Shown here piece after piece: positions 7,167 through 14,391 of a stretch of 16,597 bases of DNA; positions within the stretch are counted from its first letter, which is position 1, and each line of letters starts with the position of its first letter. The position numbers and the translations under genes are program-made. The notes under the pieces were generated by a model. It ran no database searches and was not told the DNA's origin. It saw nothing but the letters and a program-made list of their open reading frames with translations. The stretch comes from Polaromonas sp. (GTDB lineage: Bacteria; Pseudomonadota; Gammaproteobacteria; Burkholderiales; Burkholderiaceae_C): contig JACMQR010000322.1 in the NCBI GenBank assembly GCA_014376885.1, forward strand, positions 1 through 16,597, given 5' to 3'.

Positions 7167-8983
7167 CACACGCCTCCGGGAATCCAGGTGCGCGAGGTCA
7201 GATTGGCCGCCGCGATGCGCTCGAGCGGAATCTTCGGGCTGCGGTCGGCGTTCAGCAGGCCGTTGGCTTCCTGGAAGGTGTCGGCGAACTGGGTGTAGCA
7301 AAAGCCGCTAAACAGCGCGGTGTGGATGACGGTGTACAGCAGTTTTTCATAAAGCTCGGCAAATTCTTCCTGCGATTGGGCCTGGCTGTAGCCCCAGATC
7401 GGTTTCGCACCCGGCTCTGCTTTGGCTTGGGCCTGAAAGGCGATGCCGCCGAATTCAGTCAGCATGATGGGCTGGCCACGGTGCGGAAAGCCATCCAGCG
7501 TCAGCACCCGTCCGCCCGGGCGGCGCCGGTCGAACAGCTCGGCGGCGACGATCTCCGCGCCGTAGCGCTGGCGCAAGTGCTCGGTGTTGTTGTCATAGTC
7601 GTGGATGCCGATGATGTCGGTCGCGCCCGATTCCCAGCCGTCGTTGCCGATCACCGGCCGGGTGGCGTCAAGCGTTTTCGTCAGGTGGTACAGCGCCTCG
7701 ACCGCATGGCGGTGCGTGCCGAGCGAGGTCAGCTCGGGCACGCCCCAGGATTCGTTGAACGGCACCCAGACAATGATGCACGGGTGGCTGTAGTCGCGCT
7801 CGATCACCTCGCCCCATTCGCGCACCGTGCGCTTGATGGCGGTGCGCGTGAAGCGGTAGGCCGACGGCATTTCCTCCCACACCAGGAGGCCCAGCCGGTC
7901 GGCCCAGTACAGGTAGCGCGGGTCTTCGATTTTCTGGTGCTTGCGCACGCCGTTGAACCCCATGGCCTTGGCCAGCTCGACATCGCGCCGGAGCGCCGCG
8001 TCGCTGGGCGCGGCCAGCAGCGATTCGGGCCAGTAGCCCTGGTCGAGCACCATGCGCAGCAGGTAGGGCCGGCCGTTGAGCATGAAGCGGTCGCGGGTGA
8101 TGTCGACCGAGCGCAAGGCGGTGTAGGAGCTGAATTCGTCGAGCACCTGGCCGCCGCGCAGCAGCCGTATGCCGGCCACCAGCAGCGTGGGCCGCTCCGG
8201 GCTCCAGAGCAGCTCGTTGCGAAAATCGTCAATGCCGGGGTCGGACAGGGAAATCGAGCGGTCGACCTCGCCGTCCATCACCTGGTAGCGGTCGCAGGCC
8301 AGCAGCCGCTCGCCCAGGCGCAGGCTGACCTCGACCAGCAAGTTGTCCAGCGGGTCACCCCCGATGCGGGTGTAAAAGCCGATGGAGTAGCCCTGCACCT
8401 TGGGCGTCCAGCGCAGCTTGTCGATGTAGGTGCGGCCGACATTTTCAAGCCAGACGGTCTGCCAGATGCCGCTGGTGCGCGGGTACCAGATGCCATGGGG
8501 TTCTAACTGCCAGTCCTGCTTGCCGCGCGGCTTGGTCAGGTCGGCCGGGTCGTCCTCGGCCCGGACGGTCACCGTCTGCTGGCCCGAAGGGTCCAGCAGG
8601 TGTGTGATGTCGGCCGAAAACGGCGTATGGCCGCCCTCATGGCTGACCGCCAGGTGGCCGTTGACCCAGACCTTGGCAAAATAGTCCACCGCACCAAAAC
8701 GCAGAATCACGCGGCCCGCGTCGGGCGCGCAGTCAAAGTCCCGCTCGTACCAGCAGACCTTGTGAAAACCGGTGTCGCCAATGCCGCTGGCCCGGGACTC
8801 AGGCGGAAACGGCACCTGGATCTGCAGCGGCCAGTCGTCAATGTCTTTGGGGGTTGTCAGGGCACGGTCGTCGTCATAGCAAAAGCGCCAGGCGCCGTTC
8901 AATGACGTCCATTGGGCGCGCTGCAACTGCGGTCGGGGGTAGGCAAAGTCCAAAAAATTCTCCTGAAAACCAAGAGGGGGCAT
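7166..8983 (-). CDS. Glycoside hydrolase family 2 protein, probable beta-galactosidase
   Basis: A retaining GH2 enzyme of about 605 residues, shorter than LacZ (~1020) and closer in size to beta-glucuronidase. The N-terminal sugar-binding jelly roll runs from YPRPQLQRAQW through VDYFAKVWVNG and HEGGHTPF. An Ig-like domain follows, then the TIM barrel from about residue 280. The acid/base Glu411 lies in VPFNESWG and the nucleophile Glu510 in MLTEFGG, 99 residues apart as in the family. No signal peptide, so probably cytoplasmic. Coupling to galT and galK suggests it frees galactose from an imported beta-galactoside; substrate is inferred from context only. I use ATG 8983 as the conventional start, but the only good Shine-Dalgarno (AGGAG, 8964-8960) precedes an in-frame TTG at 8953, which may be the true start. 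The extension to 9064 looks non-coding. Confidence 0.93.
   Translation of the reverse strand: MPPLGFQENFLDFAYPRPQLQRAQWTSLNGAWRFCYDDDRALTTPKDIDDWPLQIQVPFPPESRASGIGDTGFHKVCWYERDFDCAPDAGRVILRFGAVDYFAKVWVNGHLAVSHEGGHTPFSADITHLLDPSGQQTVTVRAEDDPADLTKPRGKQDWQLEPHGIWYPRTSGIWQTVWLENVGRTYIDKLRWTPKVQGYSIGFYTRIGGDPLDNLLVEVSLRLGERLLACDRYQVMDGEVDRSISLSDPGIDDFRNELLWSPERPTLLVAGIRLLRGGQVLDEFSSYTALRSVDITRDRFMLNGRPYLLRMVLDQGYWPESLLAAPSDAALRRDVELAKAMGFNGVRKHQKIEDPRYLYWADRLGLLVWEEMPSAYRFTRTAIKRTVREWGEVIERDYSHPCIIVWVPFNESWGVPELTSLGTHRHAVEALYHLTKTLDATRPVIGNDGWESGATDIIGIHDYDNNTEHLRQRYGAEIVAAELFDRRRPGGRVLTLDGFPHRGQPIMLTEFGGIAFQAQAKAEPGAKPIWGYSQAQSQEEFAELYEKLLYTVIHTALFSGFCYTQFADTFQEANGLLNADRSPKIPLERIAAANLTSRTWIPGGV
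8960..8964 (-). promoter_or_regulatory. Ribosome binding site pointing to a TTG start of the GH2 gene
   Basis: AGGAG on the minus strand lies 6 bases before the in-frame TTG 8953-8951, while ATG 8983 has no such motif. If used, the protein begins MDFAYPRPQL, right at the conserved N-terminus, and is 10 residues shorter. Confidence 0.45.
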
Positions 8984-9094
8984 TGTGGTCGGGGCATCGG
9001 CTGGCAGCAAGCGCGACAGCAGGCGATGCACCGCTGCAAAGGCCGCCGCTGCCCGCCCAGGCAAGGCCTGCGCGACGCGGACGGCGCTCGGTTT

Positions 9095-9115
9095 CCCGGC
9101 TGGCCAGGCGCCGGG
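9095..9115 (-). terminator. Weak hairpin downstream of the response regulator
   Basis: CCCGGC and GCCGGG form a 6-base stem with a 9-base loop, 12 bases past the response regulator stop. No T-run follows on the minus strand, so termination is only a possibility. It lies in the gap before the galactoside operon. Confidence 0.25.
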
Positions 9116-9126
9116 TCAGCCGCCCT

Positions 9127-9567
9127 TCAGTTCAGCAAGGAGCGAGGCGCCAAGGCCGCCGGCGCCTTGCCGCTGCCGGATTTTTCGGCAAGCTGGAGGG
9201 CTTGCTCGGTGCAAAAATTCATCAGCCGGTCAAGCTCGGTGGACTTGTCAAACACCGCATCGGCGCCCAGCGCCACCGAGCGCGCGCGGATTTCCGGCGT
9301 TGCGTAGTTGGTCAGGATGACCACCTTCTGGTGGGGTGCGCGGTCGCGGCAGGCGGCCAGCACGCCCAGGCCGGTGCCCTGCTTTAAAAACAGATCGACA
9401 ATCGCCAGATGCCAGTCGCCGTTGTGCTTTCGCAGCCAGTGGTTGGCTTCGGACTGTGACGCGGAGTAAGCGGTGATGTCCAGGTGGACCAGCTCGCTCA
9501 GGGCTTCCATCAGGCTGGTCAGGACGATGGGGTTGTCTTCAACCAGGTAGGTAATCAAGTTCTGCAT
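9127..9567 (-). CDS. Single-domain (CheY-like) response regulator
   Basis: A 146-residue receiver domain with no output domain. The acidic pair Glu10-Asp11 sits in YLVEDNPIVL, the phosphate-accepting Asp58 in LAIVDLFLKQGTGLGVL, Thr86 in VVILTNYA, and the invariant Lys108 in AVFDKSTE. All residues needed for phosphorylation are present, so it should take phosphate from a sensor kinase and act through protein contact. A short low-complexity tail (about 130-146) follows the domain. No histidine kinase gene is in view, making it an orphan here. It lies on the same strand as, and downstream of, the DUF2382 genes, with a 192-base gap containing an inverted repeat, so it likely has its own promoter. 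Upstream ribosome binding is weak. Confidence 0.9.
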   Translation of the reverse strand: MQNLITYLVEDNPIVLTSLMEALSELVHLDITAYSASQSEANHWLRKHNGDWHLAIVDLFLKQGTGLGVLAACRDRAPHQKVVILTNYATPEIRARSVALGADAVFDKSTELDRLMNFCTEQALQLAEKSGSGKAPAALAPRSLLN

Positions 9568-9608
9568 GGATTGCCTGTGGGTTCATATGCCAGCTTTTGC
9601 CATGCATC

Positions 9609-9620
9609 AGGAAATTTCCT
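9609..9620. promoter_or_regulatory. Perfect 12-bp palindrome upstream of response regulator
   Basis: AGGAAATTTCCT is perfectly palindromic and lies about 42-53 bases before the response regulator ATG at 9567. The position fits an operator for a dimeric regulator or part of a promoter; no protein can be named. Confidence 0.35.
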
Positions 9621-9639
9621 AACTTATGGAAGTACTTTG

Positions 9640-9671
9640 CTGGCGCTGGCCAGGCCATCCAACAGCGCCAG
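9640..9671 (-). terminator. Inverted repeat after the DUF2382 gene
   Basis: CTGGCGCTG (9640-9648) and CAGCGCCAG (9663-9671) are perfect 9-base arms around a 14-base loop. It lies between the end of the DUF2382 gene and the response regulator start. There is no T-run, so it may be a factor-dependent terminator, a 3' stabiliser or a regulatory site. Confidence 0.35.
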
Positions 9672-9759
9672 GCAGGGTAGGACGCAAGCCGCAGGCTCCT
9701 GGCGCCTCCTGGCGCCGCGCTGCCGGCGCCCGGGCCGCAGCCGCTGTCAAGGAGCCAGT

Positions 9760-10953
9760 TCAGCGCCGGCCGGTCATGGATTCCCAGCCATGCTTGACAG
9801 CCTGCTTGGACTTTTCCCAGGTGCTGCCGCCCGTGTTGCGGCTGCTCCAGTCGTGCTGGGCGTCGGCTTCCACATCGTCCCAGGAGCGGCTGGCGTAGCG
9901 GGGGTCCGAACGCATCTGCGAGCCGTACTCGTAGGCCGGCTGGTAGTCTTCGTAGGAGCCGCCCATCGACGCCATGTTGGCCTGGTAGTGGCTCCGGTAG
10001 TCAGGGCTGCCGGCCGGGCTGGTCTGGCCGGCCATCGCCGGGTTGGCCGGGGCTTTGTCCACCTCGACCACCGTGCTCCTGACCTGGTCTGAAACGGTTT
10101 CGGTGCGCAGGCTGGCATCGGTGCTGACCACCACCTCTTCCACCACCCGGGCGTTTTTGCTGACCACGGCCCGTTCAGCGGTTTCGTGGATCTCGATCGC
10201 GCCGCCTTCAAAGGCTTTCAGGTCGGCATCGGTGGCCGGGCGGTCAATCGGCCGGCGCTCGATGTCGGCCCGCTCCTCACGCAGCTGCACCTGCTCCTGG
10301 ACGGGGCGGGTTTCGGTGCGGGACACCACCCGCACTGTGCCAAGGTCAACAGCGTGTTTGCCGACCTCAAGCTCTTCACGAACCACCGGAATCACCGTGC
10401 CGTCGGCGACCTGGCTGGCGCGCGCGGTGTCAGCGCTGCCGGCGCTGTCAGACTGCCTGAGCAGGTCCATCTGTGCCTGATTGCGGCTGCGCTCGGCCAG
10501 AATCTGCTCGGATTTGTAGGGCGCGGATGCCGGATCGAAGCCTTCGTAGCCTTCCTGGCGCCAGCTTTCGGTGCGTTTGTCGATGTCCACCGCGCCGGCG
10601 GCGGCCAAGGCCGAGCGGGCTTGCTCGACCCGGCTGTCGTCGGCCAGCGTCACCGTCAGCACCGAGCTTCCCCGGCGCACGGCTTCGGAGTAATGCCCGG
10701 CCTGGGTGGTGTCATTGCTGCCAAACAGCTCGCTAAAAAATCGGCCCACGCCGGCCATGAAGCCTTCGTTGTCGCTGTCCCGGCGGGTCGTGTCGGTCAG
10801 GGACGGGCTGGCGCCATCAGCCTGACTGCCCCGGTCCAGTTCGGCACTGGACTGCACCCGCAGTTCGCTGGCCTGAAAGCCGGCGCTGAGCAGCGCCTCG
10901 CGTGCGCTTTGCGCCTCATCGACCGAGTCAAAAACACCTATCACTGTTTGCAT
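9760..10953 (-). CDS. DUF2382 (YsnF/AvaK-type) stress-associated protein
   Basis: A 397-residue soluble protein, starting at ATG 10953 with a strong ribosome binding site (AGGAG, 7-base gap). The N-terminus MQTVIGVFDSVDEAQSAREA followed by LLSAGF resembles the YflT/general-stress 17M-like domain, with more of it around residues 85-130. The middle (roughly 185-290) is a DUF2382 domain: VIPVVREELEVGKHAVDLG, then RVVSRTETRPVQEQVQLREE and RADIERRPIDRPA. The C-terminal tail carries Y.DYQPAYEYGSQM, RSWDDVEAD, DWSSRN and KSKQAVKHGWESMTGRR, usual in this family. Biochemical function is unknown; related genes are linked to stress. It follows the smaller DUF2382 gene by 61 bases and is probably cotranscribed. 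A longer frame to 11166 is an overlap artefact. Confidence 0.92.
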   Translation of the reverse strand: MQTVIGVFDSVDEAQSAREALLSAGFQASELRVQSSAELDRGSQADGASPSLTDTTRRDSDNEGFMAGVGRFFSELFGSNDTTQAGHYSEAVRRGSSVLTVTLADDSRVEQARSALAAAGAVDIDKRTESWRQEGYEGFDPASAPYKSEQILAERSRNQAQMDLLRQSDSAGSADTARASQVADGTVIPVVREELEVGKHAVDLGTVRVVSRTETRPVQEQVQLREERADIERRPIDRPATDADLKAFEGGAIEIHETAERAVVSKNARVVEEVVVSTDASLRTETVSDQVRSTVVEVDKAPANPAMAGQTSPAGSPDYRSHYQANMASMGGSYEDYQPAYEYGSQMRSDPRYASRSWDDVEADAQHDWSSRNTGGSTWEKSKQAVKHGWESMTGRR

Positions 10954-10960
10954 GGCATCG

Positions 10961-10965
10961 CTCCT
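10961..10965 (-). promoter_or_regulatory. Ribosome binding site deciding the DUF2382 start
   Basis: AGGAG on the minus strand, 7 bases before ATG 10953. It supports this start over the frame extending to 11166, which runs into the neighbouring gene. Confidence 0.65.
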
Positions 10966-11014
10966 GGAAGTTATCAACGTTGAATAAACCGGTTGCTGAC
11001 AAAAAAATCGGTTC

Positions 11015-11446
11015 TCACGGCCGCTCTGCCACCCATTGGCCGGTGGCCGGGTCCAGACGCTCGACCACCACCTCCTCGCGCCGCAGGGCGACCGAGGCAC
11101 TGTGCTGCAAAGGCTCGCGCCGGCGGCGCACATGAATTTCCTCCACCAGCACCAGCTGCCTGACAAAGCGCTCCTCGTACACCGGAATCACCAGGAGGTC
11201 GCCCAGGGTTCGGGACGACTCGGCGGCCTCGACCACTTGGTTGACCGGCACGCGGCTTGTTTCGACATACTCGCGAAAACCTTCGCCGCTGGCCGGCTGG
11301 CTGTCCTGGTGAACCAGCTTGCGCACCCGCACCGTGCCGGTGTGCTCGCGCAGCACCTGTACCTGCACCTGCTCGGCCAGAACGGGAATGGTGAGCAGCG
11401 CGCCGGGGACGGGCTGGACAGCGGATTCGGGACGAAATGAGTTCAT
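11015..11446 (-). CDS. Small DUF2382 protein
   Basis: A 143-residue DUF2382 protein made of two related halves: LTIPVLAEQVQVQVLREH followed by GTVRVRKLVHQ near the N-terminus, and DLLVIPVYEERFVRQLVLVE followed by EIHVRRRREPL near the C-terminus, ending with LRREEVVVERLDP. Each half repeats the IPV.EE....V....V.V.R pattern of the domain. No signal peptide or membrane segment. ATG 11446 gives a start just before the conserved part; ATG 11500 would add 18 residues, and neither has a clear ribosome binding site. First gene of a probable two-gene unit with the larger DUF2382 protein and divergent from the FGE-fold lipoprotein. Function unknown; a stress role is assumed from family context. Confidence 0.85.
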   Translation of the reverse strand: MNSFRPESAVQPVPGALLTIPVLAEQVQVQVLREHTGTVRVRKLVHQDSQPASGEGFREYVETSRVPVNQVVEAAESSRTLGDLLVIPVYEERFVRQLVLVEEIHVRRRREPLQHSASVALRREEVVVERLDPATGQWVAERP

Positions 11447-11617
11447 AGGGGGTTGGGACCGGATGAGCCTTCTATCGTGCAATGTCGTGGCGTTGCTCAT
11501 GCCAGAAGTTGCTCGTATCTGCCGTCAGCCGATACCTACAGCAGCCCTGGCTGCCAGCCGACCGGGCGCTCAGGCAGGCGCAGCAGGTAAAGTAGCCGAC
11601 TTTGCGTGGAAGACACC
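11447..11617. promoter_or_regulatory. Divergent promoter region, DUF2382 genes / FGE-fold lipoprotein
   Basis: These 171 bases separate two divergent starts and should hold both promoters. I could not single out convincing -35/-10 pairs. If the minus-strand gene really starts at ATG 11500 the region shrinks to 117 bases. Confidence 0.35.
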
Positions 11618-12634
11618 ATGAACACCTGTGCGGCAGCTTTCCTGATGGCCAGTTTGCTCGGGCTGGCCGCCTGCAGCGCCGTGCCCGGTGCAGCGCCCGC
11701 GCTGGTGATTGAAAATTCGCTCGGCATGAAGTTTGTCCGGGTGCCCGCCGGGGAGTTCCTGATGGGCAGCGACGAAACACCGGCGGCCCTGGCGCGCGAC
11801 TATCCGCAGTACGCGCGCCAGCGCTTTGCCGAGCTGGCCGACGAGGCGCCGGTGCACCGGGTGCGCATCAGCCGGGATTTTTTTCTGGGCCAGCATGAAG
11901 TCACCGTGGGCCAGTTCCGCAAATTCGTCGAGGCGTCGGGCTATGTGCCCGAATCGGTCGCCGACGGCACCGGCGGCTATGGCTACAACCCGGCCTACGA
12001 TCCGGCCGCCTCCCGGCGCGGCGACCTGTTCGAAGGCCGCGACCCGATGTACTCCTGGCGCAATCCGGGCTTTGCCCAGGACGACAGCCACCCGGTGCTC
12101 AATGTGACCTGGAACGATGCACAGGCCATGAGCCGGTGGCTGAGCCGGCAAGAAGGCGCAACCTACCGCCTGCCCACCGAAGCCGAGTGGGAATACGCCT
12201 GCCGCGCCGGCTCCAGCGCCCGCTACCCGGCCGGCAACGACCCCCAGCAACTGCTGCGAATTGCCAATACCTTTGATGCCGACGCGGCGGCCTACTGGCC
12301 GGCCCTGGGGGCCTATGCCCAGCCGGGCAGCGACGGTTCTGCCTTCACCGCGCCGGTCGGCAGCTTTCCACCCAATGCCTTCGGCCTGCACGACATGCTG
12401 GGCAACGCTTGGGAATGGACCGCCGACTGGCATGGCGAAGCCTATTACGCCGTCTCGCCGCTGGCCGATCCGCCAGGTCCGGCCGACGGCTCGGTGCGGG
12501 TGCGCCGGGGCGGCTCCTGGCACAGCTGGGCGCTGTATTCGCGCTGCAGCTACCGCAACTGGAACTCGCCGCAGACCCGCTATACCCTGGTGGGCATGCG
12601 GTTGCTGCGCGAGGTGGGCAGCGCCGGGCGTTAA
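11618..12634 (+). CDS. SUMF1/FGE-sulfatase-fold lipoprotein lacking the catalytic cysteine pair
   Basis: A 338-residue protein with a lipoprotein signal (lipobox LAAC, Cys19) and a full SUMF1/formylglycine-generating-enzyme-type fold. Landmarks are NSLGMKFVRVPAGEFLMGS, FFLGQHEVTVGQFRKFVEAS, HPVLNVTWNDAQAMSRWLS, YRLPTEAEWEYACRAG, FGLHDMLGNAWEWTADW and VRRGGSWHSW. In true FGE the C-terminal GGS segment carries two copper-binding cysteines. Here that segment reads GGSWHSWALYSRC, and the position of the first Cys is Ser303, leaving only Cys310. So sulfatase activation is unlikely; a different modifying, binding or structural role outside the cytoplasm is more plausible. No sulfatase gene is nearby. 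ATG 11618 is preceded by GGAAGA and was chosen over GTG 11606. It is followed after 19 bases by a DUF427 gene. Confidence 0.9.
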   Translation: MNTCAAAFLMASLLGLAACSAVPGAAPALVIENSLGMKFVRVPAGEFLMGSDETPAALARDYPQYARQRFAELADEAPVHRVRISRDFFLGQHEVTVGQFRKFVEASGYVPESVADGTGGYGYNPAYDPAASRRGDLFEGRDPMYSWRNPGFAQDDSHPVLNVTWNDAQAMSRWLSRQEGATYRLPTEAEWEYACRAGSSARYPAGNDPQQLLRIANTFDADAAAYWPALGAYAQPGSDGSAFTAPVGSFPPNAFGLHDMLGNAWEWTADWHGEAYYAVSPLADPPGPADGSVRVRRGGSWHSWALYSRCSYRNWNSPQTRYTLVGMRLLREVGSAGR

Positions 12635-12653
12635 CACCTGAAAAAATACCGCC

Positions 12654-13214
12654 ATGAACGACAGCGACCTTGAACGCCTGGCCCGTGCGGCCGCAATGTG
12701 GCGCCATGTCGGCCGCGAACGCCCCCCGTTCGCCTTGCCGCCCGGCCCGGGCCAGGAATCGGTCTGGGACTACCCGCGCCCGCCGCGCCTGGTGCCCGAC
12801 AGCCGCGAGGTCGTCGTGCTGGCCGGCGGGATTGAAATTGCCCGCAGCCGCCGGGCGCTGCGGCTGCTCGAAACTGCCAGCCCGCCCGGCTTTTACCTGC
12901 CCGCGCCGGATGTGCACACCGAACTTCTCACGCCCGCCGCCGGTGCGTCGCAGTGCGAATGGAAAGGCCAGGCGGTGTACTGGTCGGTGCCGTCGCTGGC
13001 GGGCGACGCCCTGGACAGCGTGGCCTGGTCCTACCCGCAGCCGCTGGCGCCCTACGGCGCGCTGGCCGGCCATTTCGGGTTCTACCCGCAGCGCCTGGCC
13101 TGCTTTGTCGGCGGCGTCCGGGTGCAGCCGCAGCCCGGCCGATTTTATGCGGGCTGGATCACGCCGGAGGTGGTCGGGCCGTTCAAGGGCGCCGCTGGCT
13201 CGGGCGGGTGGTAA
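12654..13214 (+). CDS. DUF427 domain protein
   Basis: A 186-residue soluble protein of the DUF427 family. Visible family features, in order: ESVWDYPRPPRLV (about 35-47), GGIEIARSRRALRLLET, GFYLP, the CEWKGQAVYWSV motif (about 100-111), AWSYPQPL with HFGFYPQRL, and the C-terminal GWITPEVVGPFKG. This is a single complete domain with the commonly seen N- and C-terminal extensions. The fold is small and beta-rich; no reaction is established for it that I can state. It starts 19 bases after the FGE-fold lipoprotein stop and may share its transcript, although its own ribosome binding site is weak (only an A-rich leader). It converges with the SDR gene across the 8-bp repeat. Confidence 0.9.
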   Translation: MNDSDLERLARAAAMWRHVGRERPPFALPPGPGQESVWDYPRPPRLVPDSREVVVLAGGIEIARSRRALRLLETASPPGFYLPAPDVHTELLTPAAGASQCEWKGQAVYWSVPSLAGDALDSVAWSYPQPLAPYGALAGHFGFYPQRLACFVGGVRVQPQPGRFYAGWITPEVVGPFKGAAGSGGW

Positions 13215-13300
13215 AAAGTCGCGCAGCGCGGGAATTTTCCGTCAAATAAGCCGTATGTGCTTGCCAGTCGGCACTTGTCAGCTACTAAAAACATAGCAAA

Positions 13301-13356
13301 TTAGCCAGTTAGCCAGTTAGCCAGTTAGCCAGTCAGCCAGTCAGCCAGTCAGCCAG
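13301..13356. repeat. Tandem repeat, seven copies of an 8-bp unit
   Basis: Four perfect copies of TTAGCCAG (13301-13332) are followed by three perfect copies of TCAGCCAG (13333-13356). The array lies in the convergent gap between the DUF427 gene and the SDR gene, ending 3 bases before the SDR stop triplet. A degenerate copy (TCAGCCGG) occurs in the SDR 3' coding end near 13368-13375. The array looks like slippage growth from that seed. Confidence 0.95.
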
Positions 13357-13359
13357 CAA

Positions 13360-14391
13360 CTAACTGTCAGCCGGCTGCGCTGACCGGCGTGCAGCGCCCA
13401 GCCGGTGAGGCGCCCGGCGCGGGCGCATCACCCACAGCAGCGCCAGCGCGGCAGCGCCCGCCAGGGCGACCGCTGCCACCGGCGCGGCGCGGGTTGCCAG
13501 GGTGCGGTGGCCGCCGTCGATGGTATGCACCCGGGACGGCTCGAACAAGTTGCCATTGCTGACCGGCGCCGGCTCGGCGCGCGCCAGGGCGCGGTCGGCA
13601 AACCAGACCGTCAGGCGGCGGGTCAGCCCGGGCAGCAGCGCATGCGCCAGACGCCCCGGCACGGCCACGCTGCCGATCGATGTCACGTCGCGCGGCGCGC
13701 GGCTCAGCGCCACCAGAGCGCCGGCCACCCGGCGCGGATCGAGCACCGGCGGCGGCGGGCGCAGGCGCTTGCCGCTGTAGTTCGCGCCATGCAGCAGCCC
13801 CGGCGTGTCGACAAAGGTGGGGTAGACCTCGCAGACATGCACCTCGGGCAGGCTGCCGAGTTCGGCCCGCAAGGCCTCGGAAAAGCCGCGCAGGCCGAAC
13901 TTGCTGGCGGTGTAGGCGGCCGCATACGGCGCCACGGTCCAGCCGCCGACCGAGATCATGTTGATCAGCGTGCCGCGCCCGCGCTGGCGAAAATGCGGCA
14001 GCACCGCATGCGCGCCGTTCATGTGGCCGACCAGGTTGGCGGCAATGACCTGCTGGTGCGCCTCGATCGGCGTGGTGTCGAACGCGCCGACCGCGCCAAC
14101 GCCGACATTGTTGATCCAGACATCGATGCGGCCATAGCGCGCAATGGCCGCATCGGCCAGGGCGCGCATGGCGCCGGCGTCGGTCACGTCGGTCGGCACG
14201 GCCAGCGCCTCGGCGTCAAGCAGCCGGCATTCGGCGGCCACCTTGTCCAGCGCCTCGGCGCCGCGCGCCGCCAGCACCAAGTGCGCGCCCTGCCGGGCAA
14301 AGGCCAGCGCGGCGGCGTGGCCAATGCCGCTGGACGCGCCGGTCAGGACCACGACGGGCGAAGGCGCCCGAATCGAAAAAGGGGAGTGCAT
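13360..14391 (-). CDS. Short-chain dehydrogenase/reductase with C-terminal membrane anchor
   Basis: A 343-residue classical SDR. The Rossmann nucleotide-binding motif TGASSGIG is at 17-24, a structural NNVG is at 94-97, and the catalytic triad is Ser147 (NMISVGG), Tyr160 and Lys164 (YTASK). An ARG after strand 2 (42-43) would suit NADPH, but cofactor preference is a guess. The C-terminal extension beyond about residue 260 is unusual for a 250-residue SDR. It includes an Ala/Leu-rich hydrophobic stretch at 303-322 (APVAAVALAG, AAALALLWVM), then an Arg-rich end, consistent with a tail membrane anchor. Substrate unknown. ATG 14391 directly precedes the conserved N-terminus; the extension to 14574 is not convincing. 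It is divergent from the 3HB-oligomer hydrolase, but a shared pathway is not shown. Confidence 0.92.
   Translation of the reverse strand: MHSPFSIRAPSPVVVLTGASSGIGHAAALAFARQGAHLVLAARGAEALDKVAAECRLLDAEALAVPTDVTDAGAMRALADAAIARYGRIDVWINNVGVGAVGAFDTTPIEAHQQVIAANLVGHMNGAHAVLPHFRQRGRGTLINMISVGGWTVAPYAAAYTASKFGLRGFSEALRAELGSLPEVHVCEVYPTFVDTPGLLHGANYSGKRLRPPPPVLDPRRVAGALVALSRAPRDVTSIGSVAVPGRLAHALLPGLTRRLTVWFADRALARAEPAPVSNGNLFEPSRVHTIDGGHRTLATRAAPVAAVALAGAAALALLWVMRPRRAPHRLGAARRSAQPADS

Noticed and set aside
5471..8506. Long plus-strand frames opposite galK, galT and the GH2 gene
   Set aside because: Antisense frames are expected in very GC-rich coding DNA; none resembles a protein family, while the minus strand has clear enzymes.
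9484..10983. Plus-strand frames opposite the DUF2382 gene
   Set aside because: Mirror-image frames of a recognised gene with Arg/Ala/Gly-rich translation and no motifs.
13301..13356. Possible CRISPR array
   Set aside because: Units are 8 bp and directly adjacent with no spacers; it is a simple tandem repeat.
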